DNA of 64,000 bases, from contig JAYKKT010000055.1 of the NCBI GenBank assembly GCA_036023115.1, positions 11,290,501-11,354,500 of the forward strand. The letters are read 5' to 3'. The translations under genes and the position numbers were made by a program. The first letter of the stretch is position 1. Every line of letters starts with the position of its first letter. Source of the DNA: Brasenia schreberi. Its lineage: Eukaryota > Streptophyta > Magnoliopsida > Nymphaeales > Cabombaceae. The notes under the pieces were generated by a model that ran no database searches, was not told the DNA's origin, and saw only the letters and a program-made list of their open reading frames with translations. Shown here piece after piece: positions 21,862 to 34,560 of the stretch.

Positions 21862-24725
21862 TGTAAACACCCCAAAATCAAATGATTTTTCAAAACAAAC
21901 ACCTGGTTTGAAAATCCATTTCAAAGCTAGGTTTTGAGTTTGCGAAAACCTAGGAGTTGCAAAAGCTTTGAACTTCTGTTTAAAAACCCGTTCGAAATGA
22001 AAATTTCTTAAACTCGGGCCAAGTCCCAATTTTGTAAAAAGCCAAATCCAATAGGGAGAGCCTGATCAAAAGCAGGTTCAAAAGCCCAGAATGCATTCTG
22101 GCCTGATAAAAGTAGGATCAAAAGGCAAAAGGAGAGCCTAGGCGAGAAGCAGACTTCAAGCTTGGAGCATCAAATACCAAGCCAAGAGCATGCACCAAAT
22201 CATCAGAAATCCAAGCCTCAAATATCGAAAATCAATTGAAACGGAGTCTAGAAAGGTGATAAGGAGTTCGGACGAAAAGGTTGGGGAAGACCCATCCCAA
22301 GATGGAGCACTGATGAAGCCAGGGCCCGCGAAAACTATCCGTCTCGAAACGCCAAGAAGGACTGAAGAAATGAAAATTTGGATTGGATCTAAACCCAAAT
22401 ATCCAGATCAAGACTCAAATAGTGTTTGGATCAGATTTGGATCTCAAAATCCAAATCCAAGATCCATACCTAAGACCCACCTCATTTGCCTATAAATAGA
22501 GGTGAGGGGGGCCCATAAAATTCACGTGAAATCCATTTGGGAGGCTTGGGAGAGTGCATAAAGTAGGAGAGAGAAGAATGGTGGGCTTGATATTTTCAAG
22601 TGGGCTAGTCATGTGGGCTTGATCAAGGGTGTGGGTTCAAGCCATGTATGAACCTAGACCTAACCAAAGGGCTGCACCAACATGCAAATGGCGTGGATCT
22701 AAAGCTGCAAATGGGTGGACCGACTCCAAGAAGTAGGTGTCTAAAGCTAACCCTAACCTAGCCCATCTCCACCTAGCCAACCTAACCCTCACCACCTAAC
22801 CCACCACCTAGCCATACCACCAAAACCTAACCTTAGACACCCCACCTAAACTGAACCCTCACCCCTTGGGCTGCAACCTAGTTGCACTCAACCTAAAACT
22901 TGACCCTAGACCTCGCCCCTCTAAACCAACACCAGCTAGGTGTCGGCTACACCTAGCTCCCCCCTTGACCCAGCCATATCCCAACCGACTTCATCCAATC
23001 CACCCCACATTCTAAACCGACCTAACCTAGACCTAACGCACCCACTCACCTTGCCATACCCGGCTGGACTTCCCTTTCACTTGTCTCAGCCGTGACTCAA
23101 CCCCAGCCCAACTTGGCCGAACTCACACCATCCTAAAGCCCCAAACCACTTGGCTGCCCCCCCCTAAACGAACCCAAGCTCCAATCTCACGTCGCCCCAC
23201 TCCCAACCGACTTGACTTAGCTCTCCTTGGCTGAAACCTTTTACCCAACTCGAACTTGGCCGAACTCCAAGACTTGAGCCGATTGCACCATAAGAACCTA
23301 CCTCGGCTGCAACAACTTGACCACAGCAAAAGGGGTTGAACTACCTCAAGGTGGACTTGCACAAGTTGAACCCGGGCTCAACACAAAGAAGGTGGACACG
23401 ACCTAGCAAAATCCCGACTACAACTTAAAAAAAGTGTAAGTCTTTCAAAATATATATCAAGTTGCTTTTCCTATTCAAAGTGATACGGGGTTGTAATAAC
23501 GGAGCGTAGTCTTCTCCCGAAATGTAATATTTGTGCTTGATACACAAGACACACACGTACACTTGAGCCATATTGCTCTTAGACGTACACAAGGAACACC
23601 CACGTGCACTTGAGCCTTTCCGCTCTTAATTGCACACGATTGCACACACATTGAAACTTTCCGCTCTTAAGCTAAAGTATATATTTCCCTTCGAGTATTT
23701 ACTTTAGTGAAGCTGTGCGAGTTGCAATGCAATTCGGGTTGTTACATTCACGTTGTGTGAGTTTGTCATTTATATTTCACACTCGCACACAAAAGTACTC
23801 GAGCATTTGCTCTACACTCTCACGCACATTTTGGGCCTTTGTTTCTCATAAGATATAGCATATTTATATACTTTCCAACTGCATGAGTTTTACATTCAGT
23901 CGTGTAAGCACTTACATTCCGGGTGGGTTTAATTCAAGTTGTGTGAGTTGTCTTTCCATTTATACACCAAAAGCACTCACTCACAATTGAGCCTTTTCGC
24001 TCTTACTATATACTTATATTTCAATTTCGGCAAGTTCAATTCAAGTCGTGTGAGTTGTCTTTTTCCATTTACACACCAAAAGCACTCACTCACAATTGAG
24101 CCTTTCCGCTCTTAAGATATAAGTATATTTCAATTTTTTGCAATTTACATTCAAGTCATGTGAGTTGCTTTCAAGTTCGGGTATTTTCCTTAAGCTGCGT
24201 GAGTTGCACTTCCATTCGGATATTTACATTAAGTTGTGTGAGTTGCTTTCAATTCGAGCCTAGCTCACATCATCTTCTCAAACTCGAAAAATATTTGTGC
24301 ATCCTTGCATTCTTGCGTTTCAAAAGAAACCCGAATCTACGCTCAAACACGCTGAAATTAGGCCACTTGTGCACACACAATATTGGCCTAAATAGCTAAA
24401 ACTCAAAGACTTGGAATCGTACAATCCCCGTACATAAAATTTGCAACGTAGGCATGAATCGAATCCATATTTCAAACACTTATATTTTCATGGTTAAAAT
24501 TGTTTTTATCAAAGTCTATAAGCGCTTAAACTGACGCTTGAGCATCGGTTCAAGAAGGTTTAAAGCGAAAAGATCCCACTTTCTCACAATTACCCAAAAG
24601 TCAGATATTTTCAAAAACTTCGCTAGTTTAAGCAAGCTAGCTGGCATGCCCCTAAAAGCGACGTAGGCACGAAAATGTTCATTTCTGGTCTTATAAACCG
24701 GGAGTGAGAACTTTCGTTGTTTACA
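21862..24725 (+). mobile_element. Solo LTR 1 of a long-LTR retrotransposon family (2864 bp)
   Basis: The element starts TGTAAACACCCC and ends GTTTACA, so its ends are inverted (TGTAAAC/GTTTACA). It is flanked by ATACG (21857-21861) and ATGCG (24726-24730), a 5-bp target duplication with one change. It has an LTR promoter-like TATAAATA at 22491, then a purine-rich leader. Near the 3' end is GAGCATCGGTTCAAGAAG, shared with LTRs at 50905 and (inverted) 25398. No internal coding region is present, which fits LTR-LTR recombination leaving a solo LTR. The sequence before and after it reads as one MULE transposase on the minus strand. The 22740-23400 stretch is C-rich and probably non-coding. Confidence 0.85.
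22489..22500 (+). promoter_or_regulatory. TATA box of solo LTR 1
   Basis: CCTATAAATAGA lies about 630 bp into the LTR and is followed by GGTGAGGGG and then a GAGAGAGAAG leader. The same arrangement occurs in LTR 2 (52321) and, inverted, in LTR 3 (43462-43471), so it is likely the family's U3 promoter. Confidence 0.6.
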
Positions 24726-25390
24726 ATGCGCAAATGCAATGAATAGTTAAATGCACTAACAATAATGAACATATCTATTAGTAGTATGTATGCCATAATG
24801 ATAGTATTGATTACTTCATACAAACACTATCTTTACCTTGTAAGGATTCAACCATTGTTCCTAAACATACTTAAGTACAATAGAACAATTCTTTTACTTT
24901 GAACCCATGATAGCCAATTGCTCATTATACATATGAACATTTGTTGATGCAATAACTTTCTGCTAAATTACCCTAAATGCAATGGTAATTTTTTTTGTCA
25001 ACTGAATAATATATCCTTCAATATTTTCCACAATGAAGCAATAGTAAGTAACGATTAGTATATATTACATTTGGGAGTTTGTTTCAAAAAAAAAAACTCT
25101 AATGTGTTTCAACACCCATACATAATTACTTCTTTTCCTATGCTCATAAAAGCAAATATTATTGAGAAATTCTTATTGGTTAATATAAATCCAATAACCT
25201 TAAAAAAGGCTTCTTAGACATGTTAGTCAATCAAACTCTATAAATTTCGAAAATGTGCATAGAAACTAATATGAGGATAGATGAACAAAAACAATATCAC
25301 CAACATAATTAGTCTGAGTAGTTTATAATGCTATATACAATATTGGTGAAAGTGGGTTTGATATAATAGTTGTTGTAAAACTGATTGACC
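24726..25390 (-). pseudogene. MULE transposase, DDE-core part
   Basis: Minus-strand pieces from right to left are: VIGFILTNKNFSI with FAFMS (family: VGVTSTxxTFSVAFAFL) and NYVWVLKHIR near 25250-25090; PNVIYTNRYL (family: PEVIVTDRDLAL) near 25065; EQWLNPYKVKIVFV and NQYYHYGIHTTNR (family: WL.PYKEKFV..W......GNTTTNRVES) near 24860-24780. This is the FAR1-like MULE transposase order. The next family block, VESA..., is found at 21861 and leftward, across the solo LTR. Stops and shifts make it inactive. Confidence 0.75.
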
Positions 25391-25397
25391 ATATTGA

Positions 25398-26190
25398 TGT
25401 AAATAAAAATTTTCGTCTATGGATAGACTTCAAATCTCATTTACAAAAACAAATGCACGAGCGTACCAGAAAGTTTACTCAAACTTCCAAATATGTTTTT
25501 ATGACTTTTTGGGTGATTATGGACAAGTGGATCTTGTCACCATAGACCTTCTTGAACTGATGCTCAAGGTTCAGCCTAGACTCTTAGAAAAGTAATTTAT
25601 GATCCGATAATTTTAGAAACAAATTTTCAATCAAAGCGGATTTTCTAAAGCCATTTTATCATTCCCTTGACAAAATCAGCTTCAATTATGAGAAAACAGA
25701 ATGTGTTCTATTTCCAACAACATATATTTGTAATTTTTTGAGATCCAAAAATCTCAAAATTTTTATCTAAGCAAGGCCTAGTTATGAAGTTTATTGGGAT
25801 ATTTTTATTTGAATTTTTGACTCTTAAAATGATTAGAATTAAATGAGAGAAGTTTCTAACCTTAAAACTCAAAACAGACTCCATGACAGAAATACAAAGG
25901 CTTATTAGAACGCCTATCTTTGTGCGTAGACTTTGGATTTTTATAAAATTGGTTAAGTTAGAAATCTATGAAAATCATTTCAAAAAATCTTTTTTCATGA
26001 TTTTTGAGTTTCTATAGACAAAGTTATGGGAGTTTTACCCAGGGTCTGTCATGGGATTTGCATCACAGACAAGTTTTGTCTCAAATTAAGTTCGGTTTTG
26101 TATAATTTTATTTTTGGTCTTACCCATGTCTAAAATTCTTGAAAATTTTACTAGGTGTTAGCTAGTATGTGCGCAAAGTTTGGACCATTT
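25398..26190 (-). mobile_element. Inverted, truncated LTR of the long-LTR family (LTR 4)
   Basis: Read on the minus strand, this ends in TTTACA at 25398. Upstream of that it shares with LTR 2 (53390-54000) the blocks TTGAGCATCAGTTCAAGAAG, a GTTTGAGTAAACTTTCTGG-type stretch and GAAGTCTATCCATAGAC. Its 5' part is missing; similarity fades near 26190, where sequence joined to the copia fragment begins. The part from 26024 rightward was copied to 38349. Confidence 0.7.
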
Positions 26191-26389
26191 TTAAAAATTT
26201 TCACTCATAGACAAGGACTGGAAAATCCAAGGATTAGACATATGTAAGATGCTGAAATTAGAGTTTTTTTTTTGTTTAGAAGACTAATGAATGATATCCA
26301 TATAAAGGTGGAGATCTAAGTTTTGTTTAGAAATGTTCACTCATACATATGCTGAAATCAAACATATGTAGGATGCTGAAATCAGAGTT

Positions 26390-27955
26390 TTTTTGTTTAG
26401 AAAACCAGATCTAAGTCATCTACGAAGGTGGAGATCTATTATCCATATAAAGATCCTTGATCAACATAGAGATAAACTAGATAATAGGTCATTGAGGAGT
26501 ATTTTCATTGAATACCCGACAGGTTTCAAGGGATATAGTTTTTATCAAAAGGATCTTGGTTTAATAAAGAGTAGAGATGTTGAATTCTTAAAAGATATTA
26601 CAAATGATATTTTTGAAAATGATGATGAAAATAATGATGGTCTAGTAAATATAAATCAATCATCATTTGAACCCATTGGTAGTGATCCAAATGACCTTTA
26701 AGTTTAGATTAAAACTTTAAATAGATATAAAATACCTAGAGCCACTCTGTTCTATTTAAAATATTATAACACTTGCCTTATAGAGTTATGTACTATTGAG
26801 TGGATTTAGATGAGCTAATTGATAACTTGACTTATCAACAAGCTATATGTTCATCTAAATCATTAGATTAAGAAAGAGCAATGCATGAGGAAATTGAATC
26901 CATTAAGAAAACAAAGTTTGAGGATTGACATATTTGTCTAAAAGAAGAAAAGTTATTAATTGTAAATAGGTTTTAAAAAAATATAAAGTCGATGGAACAA
27001 TAAATAAGTTTAAGGTGAGGTTAGTTGTAAAAAAAATTTGCAAAACAAGAAGTAAATTATATTGATACATATTCTCCTATTGCAAAATTGGCATCTATAA
27101 GAATTATTCTCGCTATCTCTGCATTTTATGATTTAGATTTATATCAGTTTGATGTAGAAAATGTTTTCCTAAATGACAATTTAAATGAAATTATTTATAT
27201 ATATCAACCATAAGGATATGTTATTAAAGGCAAGGAAGATAAAATATATAGGTTGAAGAAATTCCTATATAGCCTTAAATAGTCACCTCGTTAATGGTAT
27301 TTGATTTTTCAAAATATCATGTTGGAACTTGGATTCGTGGTTAATGAACTTGACCATTGTGTATATGTTTGAAACAATGAGAGACACTTTGTCATTATAT
27401 CATTATATGCAGATGACATATTATTAATTAGGAATGATAATGAGATAATTTTACGACTAAGTGATGGTTGAACTCTAAGTTTGAGAGGAAGGATATGAGA
27501 GATGCATTGTATATTCTAGGTATAAAGATTTCTCGTGATAGAGAGTCTAAATTTCTATTTTTGAGTGAAAAAAAATATTGATTATATCTACAAGAAGTTT
27601 AGAATGAGTGATTACAAACCTGCAAATGCACCTGTTGCTAAAGGGGTCAAACTTAGTAATGTTGATTGTCCTAGTAAGTGTCAAAATAAGCTTAATATTC
27701 CTTATGCACAAGTTGTGGGCAACTTGATATATGCTATATTGTGTACAAGATATGATATCAACTTTGTTGTTGGTCTTTTGAGTAGATATCAATGTAATCG
27801 TGGTTAATAACACATAGTTGATGTAAAAAGGATTCTAAGATATCTAAAATGAACTAAAGATTTAAAGTTATTTTTTCAAGCAACTGAATTACAAATGATA
27901 TGGTATTAAGATTTATTGGGAGCAAAGATGACTTCAAATCAGCCTCCAATCAAAT
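26390..27955 (+). mobile_element. Ty1/copia fragment A (integrase C-terminus to RNase H edge)
   Basis: The frame 26393-26701 gives SLRSIFIEYPTGFKGYSFYQ and an acidic linker. Downstream, with stops, come the RT blocks YIDTYSPIAKL-like (27060), a QFDVENVFLND block, the ISLYADDILLI box (about 27395-27425), YILGIKISRDRESKF and the frame 27565-27807, KLNIPYAQVVGNLIYAILCT. It is the same family as the copia element at 7637-12248 but on the other strand and without LTRs, gag or the integrase core. The catalytic YADD is kept although the frame is not. It is the source of the copy at 38349-42280. Confidence 0.88.
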
Positions 27956-27959
27956 ATTC

Positions 27960-30690
27960 TTATTTGAAAGTATTGTTATTTTTTGAGCTTTCAAGAAATA
28001 TAGTTGTATATCATTGCATGCACAAGAAAGGAGGAATGAGAGCAGGATCCCTATGATTTGTCTAGCTCCATAAGGGAGGAAAGTACTATTGACAATATTT
28101 GAAGCCCAACTGTGACTTTCACGGTCAATTAACTCCTCTACTTGACTACATGGCCAAACTCCGTGTAATACCTAGTTCGGAAACCAACCACCAACCAAAC
28201 TCTTAATTTATGAATTGTTGTCCACTCTCCATAGTCCCCCTTTTTGTAGCACCTGTTGAGAAAGATTGGGTTTAAGCAAAAAATATCGTGCCTTTAATAC
28301 TTTTGACATCAAGGAGTATAGAAATTGTATAATCCATCAAGTTTGCTTGGCTAAGAGAACGGTATTAAAAGCCTCAAAACTATGGACACTCAAACCATCG
28401 TCAACCTTCGATTTACTCATAATACCCCAACTCACCAAATGAAGTTTCCACACCCCATTCGTGCTACCTCACCAAAAGTTCCATATAAGTGATTCTAGTT
28501 GCTTGCAGAGCATACTTGGCAATCAGAAACACTCCATGACATAAGTGGGGATTGCTTGTGCCACAACGTTGACAGGGGTTTCTTTTTCACTCTTTAGAAA
28601 ACATTTCTCTTTTCACCTTTTAAGTTTCTTCTGAGCTCTCTTAGACAACATCAACAACTTTTTTTTTAATATCCCCACCAAAGTAGGGGTCCTAACTTTT
28701 TTGAATCTCTCTCCACTGCTTTTTGCTAAAGGAAATCTTTGATTTGTTCAAATTAACTCTATGCTTGGAGACCTTCTGCAAAGACATAAACCTTCCTTTA
28801 GATGGCTAGTTTCTTATTTCGTCACTAGAGGAAATAGGATCCTATCATTAGCAAAAAAAAGAGAGTTATTTCGCATGCTCTCCTTGTAACTTGTATCATG
28901 TTTATGATACTTTCGTTTATTTTTTATGTAGTAATGATGAGAACACTTGTACACAAAGGATGAAATGGTATGAGAATAATGAGAGACAGATGTTATACAT
29001 GACATAATAAGCGACCTCCAGTAGGAGGGAAATTCATCTTTTCTAGCACTGGCTTGAGAAGAGTCCGCTCGATTTTGTCATATGCATTCGACATATAATG
29101 AAAATCCCCATGAAATATAATGTATCAAATGATAGTAATGAGATGTTGAGAACAAAAGCACTTTGAAATTCTCCCATAATCCAAGGCAAGACCAACTTCA
29201 ATCTCTTCACTATGGTTTTGCATAGCGAAATTGGTCTTAAGTCTTGGTATGTTGGAGTCTATTTTACTTTGGTATCAAACAAATGAAAGGCTTCTTTAAA
29301 AGGAACACGATTAGTGCCGTTATTGAGAATCCACATGACTTCCTATTGACCGTCTTATTCCACAAAGTTTCACATCCGGTGATCAAAAAGAGTTGGGAAG
29401 CCATTTGGGCCCAACACCTTTTAAGGGAGCATTTGATAAAGAGCCTTCTCCACCTCCTCAGCTATGAAAGGCCGCTCCATAATGCTCCTTTCTTCATTGG
29501 AATGTGTCCTTGTATGGAATCTATGACTACATCTAGTTCTTCTAGCTTTAAGTTTTGAACAAATTCTTTAAATAGTTGGTGGTTACCTTAGCTATGTCAT
29601 CATCTTCTTTGAAGATCCTCCCCCATATCATCTCTTATAGATCGAATATGATTTCTTCTTTTCTTTTATGATGCTTTACTATGAAAGAATTTTGTATTTA
29701 AGTCCCGATGCCTCAGCTAGTCCAACCGTAGCCTTTGGCCCCTACCACACTTCCTCATCTCCGATAAGATTGTCAAGCTCATTCTCCTTCAGTATTATCA
29801 TCTCTAATGCCTAGTCGATTTCATTCTATCTAGCTACCTTTAAACTTGATTCGTTTAGGAATTTGACCAAAAACTCTCCCCATTTGCCCATTGTCCTACC
29901 ACAACTCTTAATTTTTCTTATTTAACCATCCCATACAACCTCAATGCATTTATCGTCTTTTAACCAAAGCTCTTTGAATCTAAATAATCATTCTTTCTTC
30001 TTGAATCGGGGCCAACACTTTGTACTTGTCAGAACTATTGGACAGTGGTACATGATGCACCCACACCTTTTGAAATATCTCCATCCACGTCTTTTTTGCT
30101 AAAAACCTATCGTTTCTCTTGTATATTGAATTCCATGGATTGCGACTAGACTCGGTAAAGATTGACCCCTCATATCCCATGTCATCGCATCCATTGAGGT
30201 CAATAACCTCTTGAAACTCTTGGACATTTGACTGGAGGTAAAAATGTCACTTGAGGTGTTATACATGATGCACCCACACCTTTTGAAAGGTTGTTACCTC
30301 CTGTATTTTCCCCTTGGCACAATACCTGATCAAAATCACCAAAGTATATTGACGGCCTTGTAGACACACTTAGATTTCCACGGCTCATGGAACTCCTCTA
30401 ATTCAATCTTCATTTTAATGAAGTTAGGAATCATCATTTTCACTTCTACTTGCAACTCAGCTCCCGAGAGGCAAGCCAATCCACCTGATTGTCTTCTACC
30501 CATGCCCTCACAATTAAAAACCACATCGTGTAATCCATCTATATATGACAATCTCATCATCTTGACCGCAGTTCTTTTCTGTCTCTTAAGAAGACTTTGA
30601 GAGCTTTGTTTCTAACAAATCTTGTCATGTCTCGCAATGCTCATAGGTTCCCAAGCCCACGGTAGTTCCAACTGAGTAAAATCATGGGGT
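27960..30690 (-). mobile_element. L1-type LINE, decayed (endonuclease and reverse transcriptase)
   Basis: On the minus strand it begins at 30685 with MILLSWNYRGLGN, the start of the L1 APE endonuclease. It continues with GRRQSGGLACL, SSRNPWNSIYKRNDRFLAKK (endonuclease C-terminus, near 30150), and RT blocks RPFIAEEVEKALY (about 29470) and LRPISLCKTIVKRLKLVLP (about 29230). The RT C-terminus VNVVAQAIPTYVMECF (about 28560) and LLAKQ...LKARYF (about 28330-28270) follow. L1 copies itself by target-primed reverse transcription. Numerous stops kill this copy. Its 3' end joins copia fragment A without a visible poly(A) tail. Sequence at 30700-31500 may be its ORF1/leader but has no readable motif. 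Confidence 0.82.
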
Positions 30691-30699
30691 TCGGCAGGG

Positions 30700-32225
30700 T
30701 TGCATTGCAACCTTCATTGCTTCCATAGTAGTTTCTCTTTGTGTCTATTCAGGCTCAATATCCATGCGCTCCACCAACCCGATATCTCCTCTAGGTCTTT
30801 TAGCCTCCACCTTTCTCTCATTACATTTTACTTGAGCGTTGTTTCCTCAGCTTTAATCGGTCTTCAACCTTTTCTCTCTTCTTCCTTCCTATTGTATGGT
30901 CTTGGTGTGCTCTCAAATTACTTGCTCTTATGGGCCAGTTTTTGATATGTGCCAAAGTTGTTCTTTCTACTCCTTCATCATGTGACTCAAACGTCAATGA
31001 TATAAGTTTGTACTATCTCAAGCCTCTCTGTTATGTTCTTTGCTCTGGTGGTTGGGGGCCATTAATTCATTTTCTTCTTGCGGACTGATGACATTAGGTT
31101 CCATTGTATTTGCCTTGCTTATCTGGATACCTGACTTTGCACTCTCGGGCCCTTTATTGTTTTGTACGAGGTTGTAACTCTCCTCGATAGTACTTTGTCG
31201 TTGTTGGTTTGGTGCTTCTTGTTATGAAGTGGCTTTCGTTGTTCTGTCACCATCTTTTTCTTTTTCCTTGTATTTTCGCTTTGTCTACATCTCAATTATA
31301 CTCTCTTTCATCGTCAGATTTTTCTTAAGAATTTATTTTGTTCGTCTTTTTTAGGAGGCATGCCTGATGTGTGGCTATATGTGTATTTTTGGCGATTTAT
31401 AATCCTTTCCCCTATTAAGTCAAAGAAATTTAGATTTGCTACCTCTCTCACTCCCTTCAACTAGGGTATTTTTACAAACGATTTCTTCGTACCCCCATAA
31501 ATCCACAAAAAAAAGAAATGACAGTCTCTCATATTTGAAATCAACCCAATAGACGTTGTCTCGTTGGTTGCCCATATAAGTTCCTTCCTTGAGTAGTGTT
31601 CAAATGTTGTATTATACCTAAGCTTTTTAAATGCTCCCACGTGGATCCAACAATTTTAAAAAGCCCATATCTAACACCTCCCCAGTGGAAAGGAGGTACT
31701 TCGAAGCGCCCATGTCCAACCTGGGTCTTCGTCGCCTTCCTTTCATCGATCCCTTTTCCCCCGCCATCGAAACTCCGTGTTCAACTCTCAGATGGGAGGA
31801 AGGAAGCAAAGTGTGGCACTAGAAGCTCTCAATGCGTGCGTGCACCCAAAATTTACGAGACCTATCTGAGTTCGTTCAACTTCCACGTTCTCATCGTAGA
31901 ACTGTTGGTAGGTGCATCTTGATACAGCATCTGGCTAAATTCCAAGAAATATAATATCTAAGATGAATGTGAATATCATATGATATTAGTATATTGTGTC
32001 GTTCAGGTTCTTTCATATTGCATAATTGTACAATATTTAGCATATATTGTTGAGTCCATAATGCACGGGTAGATCACATCCCTTGATGTTCAAATAAGGT
32101 GTGTGTGTGCTCATCAAGCCGTGTATGGGCTGGGTCATTGATCTCAGCTGCGCGCTGCACGAACCACCACAAGCCTGACGAAGGCTGATCCAACCTGGCG
32201 AAAGGATATTTAGAAATTAGCTAAA

Positions 32226-32228
<3 letters not shown>
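30700..32228. other. No recognised gene; possible LINE 5' region then unknown
   Basis: 30700-31500 is upstream of the L1 endonuclease in its own orientation and could be ORF1 or 5' UTR. 31600-31920 has overlapping short frames on both strands without motifs. Confidence 0.3.
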
Positions 32229-32313
<85 letters not shown>

Positions 32314-32350
32314 GTGTGTGCGTGTGTGTGCGTGTGTGTGTGTGTGTGTG
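32229..32350. repeat. Compound microsatellite (TA)n(TG)n
   Basis: About 23 TA units pass directly into about 38 TG/CG units. The minus-strand His-Thr/Tyr-Ile frame here is an artefact of the repeat. Confidence 0.97.
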
Positions 32351-32599
32351 CTCGTTAGACTCAGACTTTTGGAGAAGCAGATGACAGACACCAAACACTC
32401 CCTCCCCGCTGCATTGGATATGCTCGGTTCCAGGTAAACTGGAACCTGCAGTTTCAAATCTCTGTTCCCTGAAACTAGGAACAAGAACCAATCTGGAACC
32501 AGGTTTGATTTTCAAATCCTTAAAAACCACAAAATAATATTTGAAAAAAAAATGAAAAGTTTAAAAACATAATGAGAAGTGATCGAACCAGACGGTTTT

Positions 32600-33239
32600 G
32601 ATTGTGGTTCCGAGGTGAAACAAACCGAGTTGAGAGGATGTGAGCTAAGCTAATTAGAGAGAGTTGAGAAGTACTATGTGCGAGCAACTATTAACGCTCT
32701 CGCATTCGCTTGTAGAACCAAGTCCCACACACATACACCAGAACCGCCACACTAGGGAACGATGATAAGGCCTGGTTCACTCGCCACCTATACATGATAA
32801 GAGTGAGGGAGATAGAGTAAACCTATTTAGCAAAAAAAATCTGATTTTTCATTATGGAATCTATCTACTTATACTTGTAACATACTCTTTGAGCTAAGTT
32901 AGAAAAAACATTTACACCCAACATTAACAGCCTGCAATTTATTAGGTGGATTGTTCTCATTCCATGTGATTCTATGTTATTTTTCAGGCTTTGCAGTTGA
33001 AAGCATTAAAAGGCCTTGGGAACTACTAGCTAGGAATTCCAAGAAAATAGTTGCCCTCATGCAATGTTAACTACTAATTAAACTATTTCAAAAATTGTAA
33101 AAAAAAGCTTAAAAATCCTAGGAACTCTCAAGTAAAGGTTTGCATCAATCTTACCTCTAATTAAGGCTTTGACAATAGGTGGGCCCACTATTTTTCACTC
33201 GGCCCAAGTTTCCATCCCCATAAGCAATGCCTCAATCTA
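32600..33239 (-). repeat. Possible 3' LTR-side sequence of the gypsy fragment
   Basis: This follows the gypsy polyprotein end on the minus strand and contains wording (GATGATAAGGCCTGGTTCACTCGCC... and a TATTTA-to-GAGCTAAG stretch) loosely resembling 2540-2690. The boundaries and the second LTR were not found. Confidence 0.35.
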
Positions 33240-34560
33240 CTATCTATTGTGATATCATTGGTTGATACTTAAATTCTATCATCCTCCCATGGTTGATTAG
33301 GATTTGACCTCAAATTTGGGTTGTTGGCATTTTCTTTGTAAGGAGTAAGATCCCTCACATTGAAAGTGTTAGAAACATTAAATTTTCTAGGCAAATCAAT
33401 TGTATATGCATTATCATTGATTTTATTGAGTATTTTGAATGGTCCTATTGCTCGGGGCCTAAGTTTGGATCGACGTTTGTGGGAAAAACACTCTTTGTGC
33501 AAGTGTATCCAAACAAGGTCACCATGTTCTAATGTGGCGGTCTGACACTTCTTGTCAGCTTGTTTCTTGTAGATCTCGGTTTGCTTCTTGATTCATTGTT
33601 CAATTTGATTGTGAAAAACTTGGATGATTTCAGCACGAGCACTCCCAACTACAACCGTCTTTTTCTGTAATGGAAGTTAAATCCAAGAGTACTGTTGGAT
33701 TAACACCATAAGCAATTTTGAATGGAGATTGGTTGGTGGTGCTATGACTAGCCCGATTGTAAGTGAATTCCACCCAGAGAAGTTGATCCTTCCAATCATG
33801 TACATTGTTGGAGACAAAAACTATAAGAAGAGTTGCGAGTGTACAATTAACTACTTCGGTTTGGTCGTTGGTATGTGGATGGCACACCATGCTGAATAAT
33901 AACTTAGTTCCCAACCTTTTACAAAGTGTCTTATACAAATAACTCATGAATTTAGTATCTCGATCCAATACAAGTTTGCTTAGAATACCATAAAGTCATA
34001 CTGTTTCCCAAAAGAATAAATATGCTATGTGGATGGCATCATCGGTCTTATGGCATGGTATGAAATATATCATCTTGGAAAACCGGTCCATAACAACCAG
34101 AATTGAATATTTGTCTCTTCGAGTTCGAGGAAGTCCCAAAATGAAATCGAGGCTAACGTCAACCCAAGGTCGATTAGGAATGGGAAGTGGCATGTAGAGA
34201 CCCTAGTTGGTTTACCTGCTTTTGGTCAGTTTGTAAGCAACACACCTTTCGAGAATTCTATGAATATCTCAATGCATTGGGGGCCAATAGAAGTGCTCTT
34301 TTAATAGTTCATAGGTCTTCCTTTCCTCGAAATGTCCAGCAAGACCCCCGCTATGGGATTCCCTAATCAAGAGTTCACGATGGAACCCCTTTTTACGCAC
34401 AACCGACCCTTTCGAAACAAGTTTTCGTCAATCTAATAATACTCATTGCAACCTTTTCACAACTAATGACAACAATTAGAGGAAAATCGGAGTCTAGGGC
34501 ATATTGTTCTTTGAGTACTTCAAACCCAAGCATTCAAGCTAAAAGAACGGGGATCAACGA
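33240..34560 (-). mobile_element. Ty3/gypsy pol fragment (integrase and C-terminus)
   Basis: Minus-strand order: RESHSGGLAGHFEERKTYEL (integrase HHCC zinc finger, about 34370), then [20 protein letters not shown] and [16 protein letters not shown] (integrase core, 34193-34050). Next are MDRDTKFMS...GTKLLFSMVCHPHTNDQTE (33968 on), in which usual DGQTE reads DQTE, LWVEFTYNRASHSTTNQSPF, and a C-terminal GPFKILNKINDNAYTIDLP block ending near 33269. Gag, protease, RT and RNase H were not seen. Frames are broken at about 33990 and 33630. It is an inactive fragment of an element that would insert cDNA via this integrase. Confidence 0.9.

Noticed and set aside
22745..22800. CTAACCCTAACC-rich text resembling telomere repeat
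   Set aside because: The plant repeat CCCTAAA is not arrayed; this is irregular C-rich sequence inside a solo LTR.
32210..32530. Minus-strand frame with His-Thr and Tyr-Ile runs
   Set aside because: It comes from the (TA)n(TG)n microsatellite.
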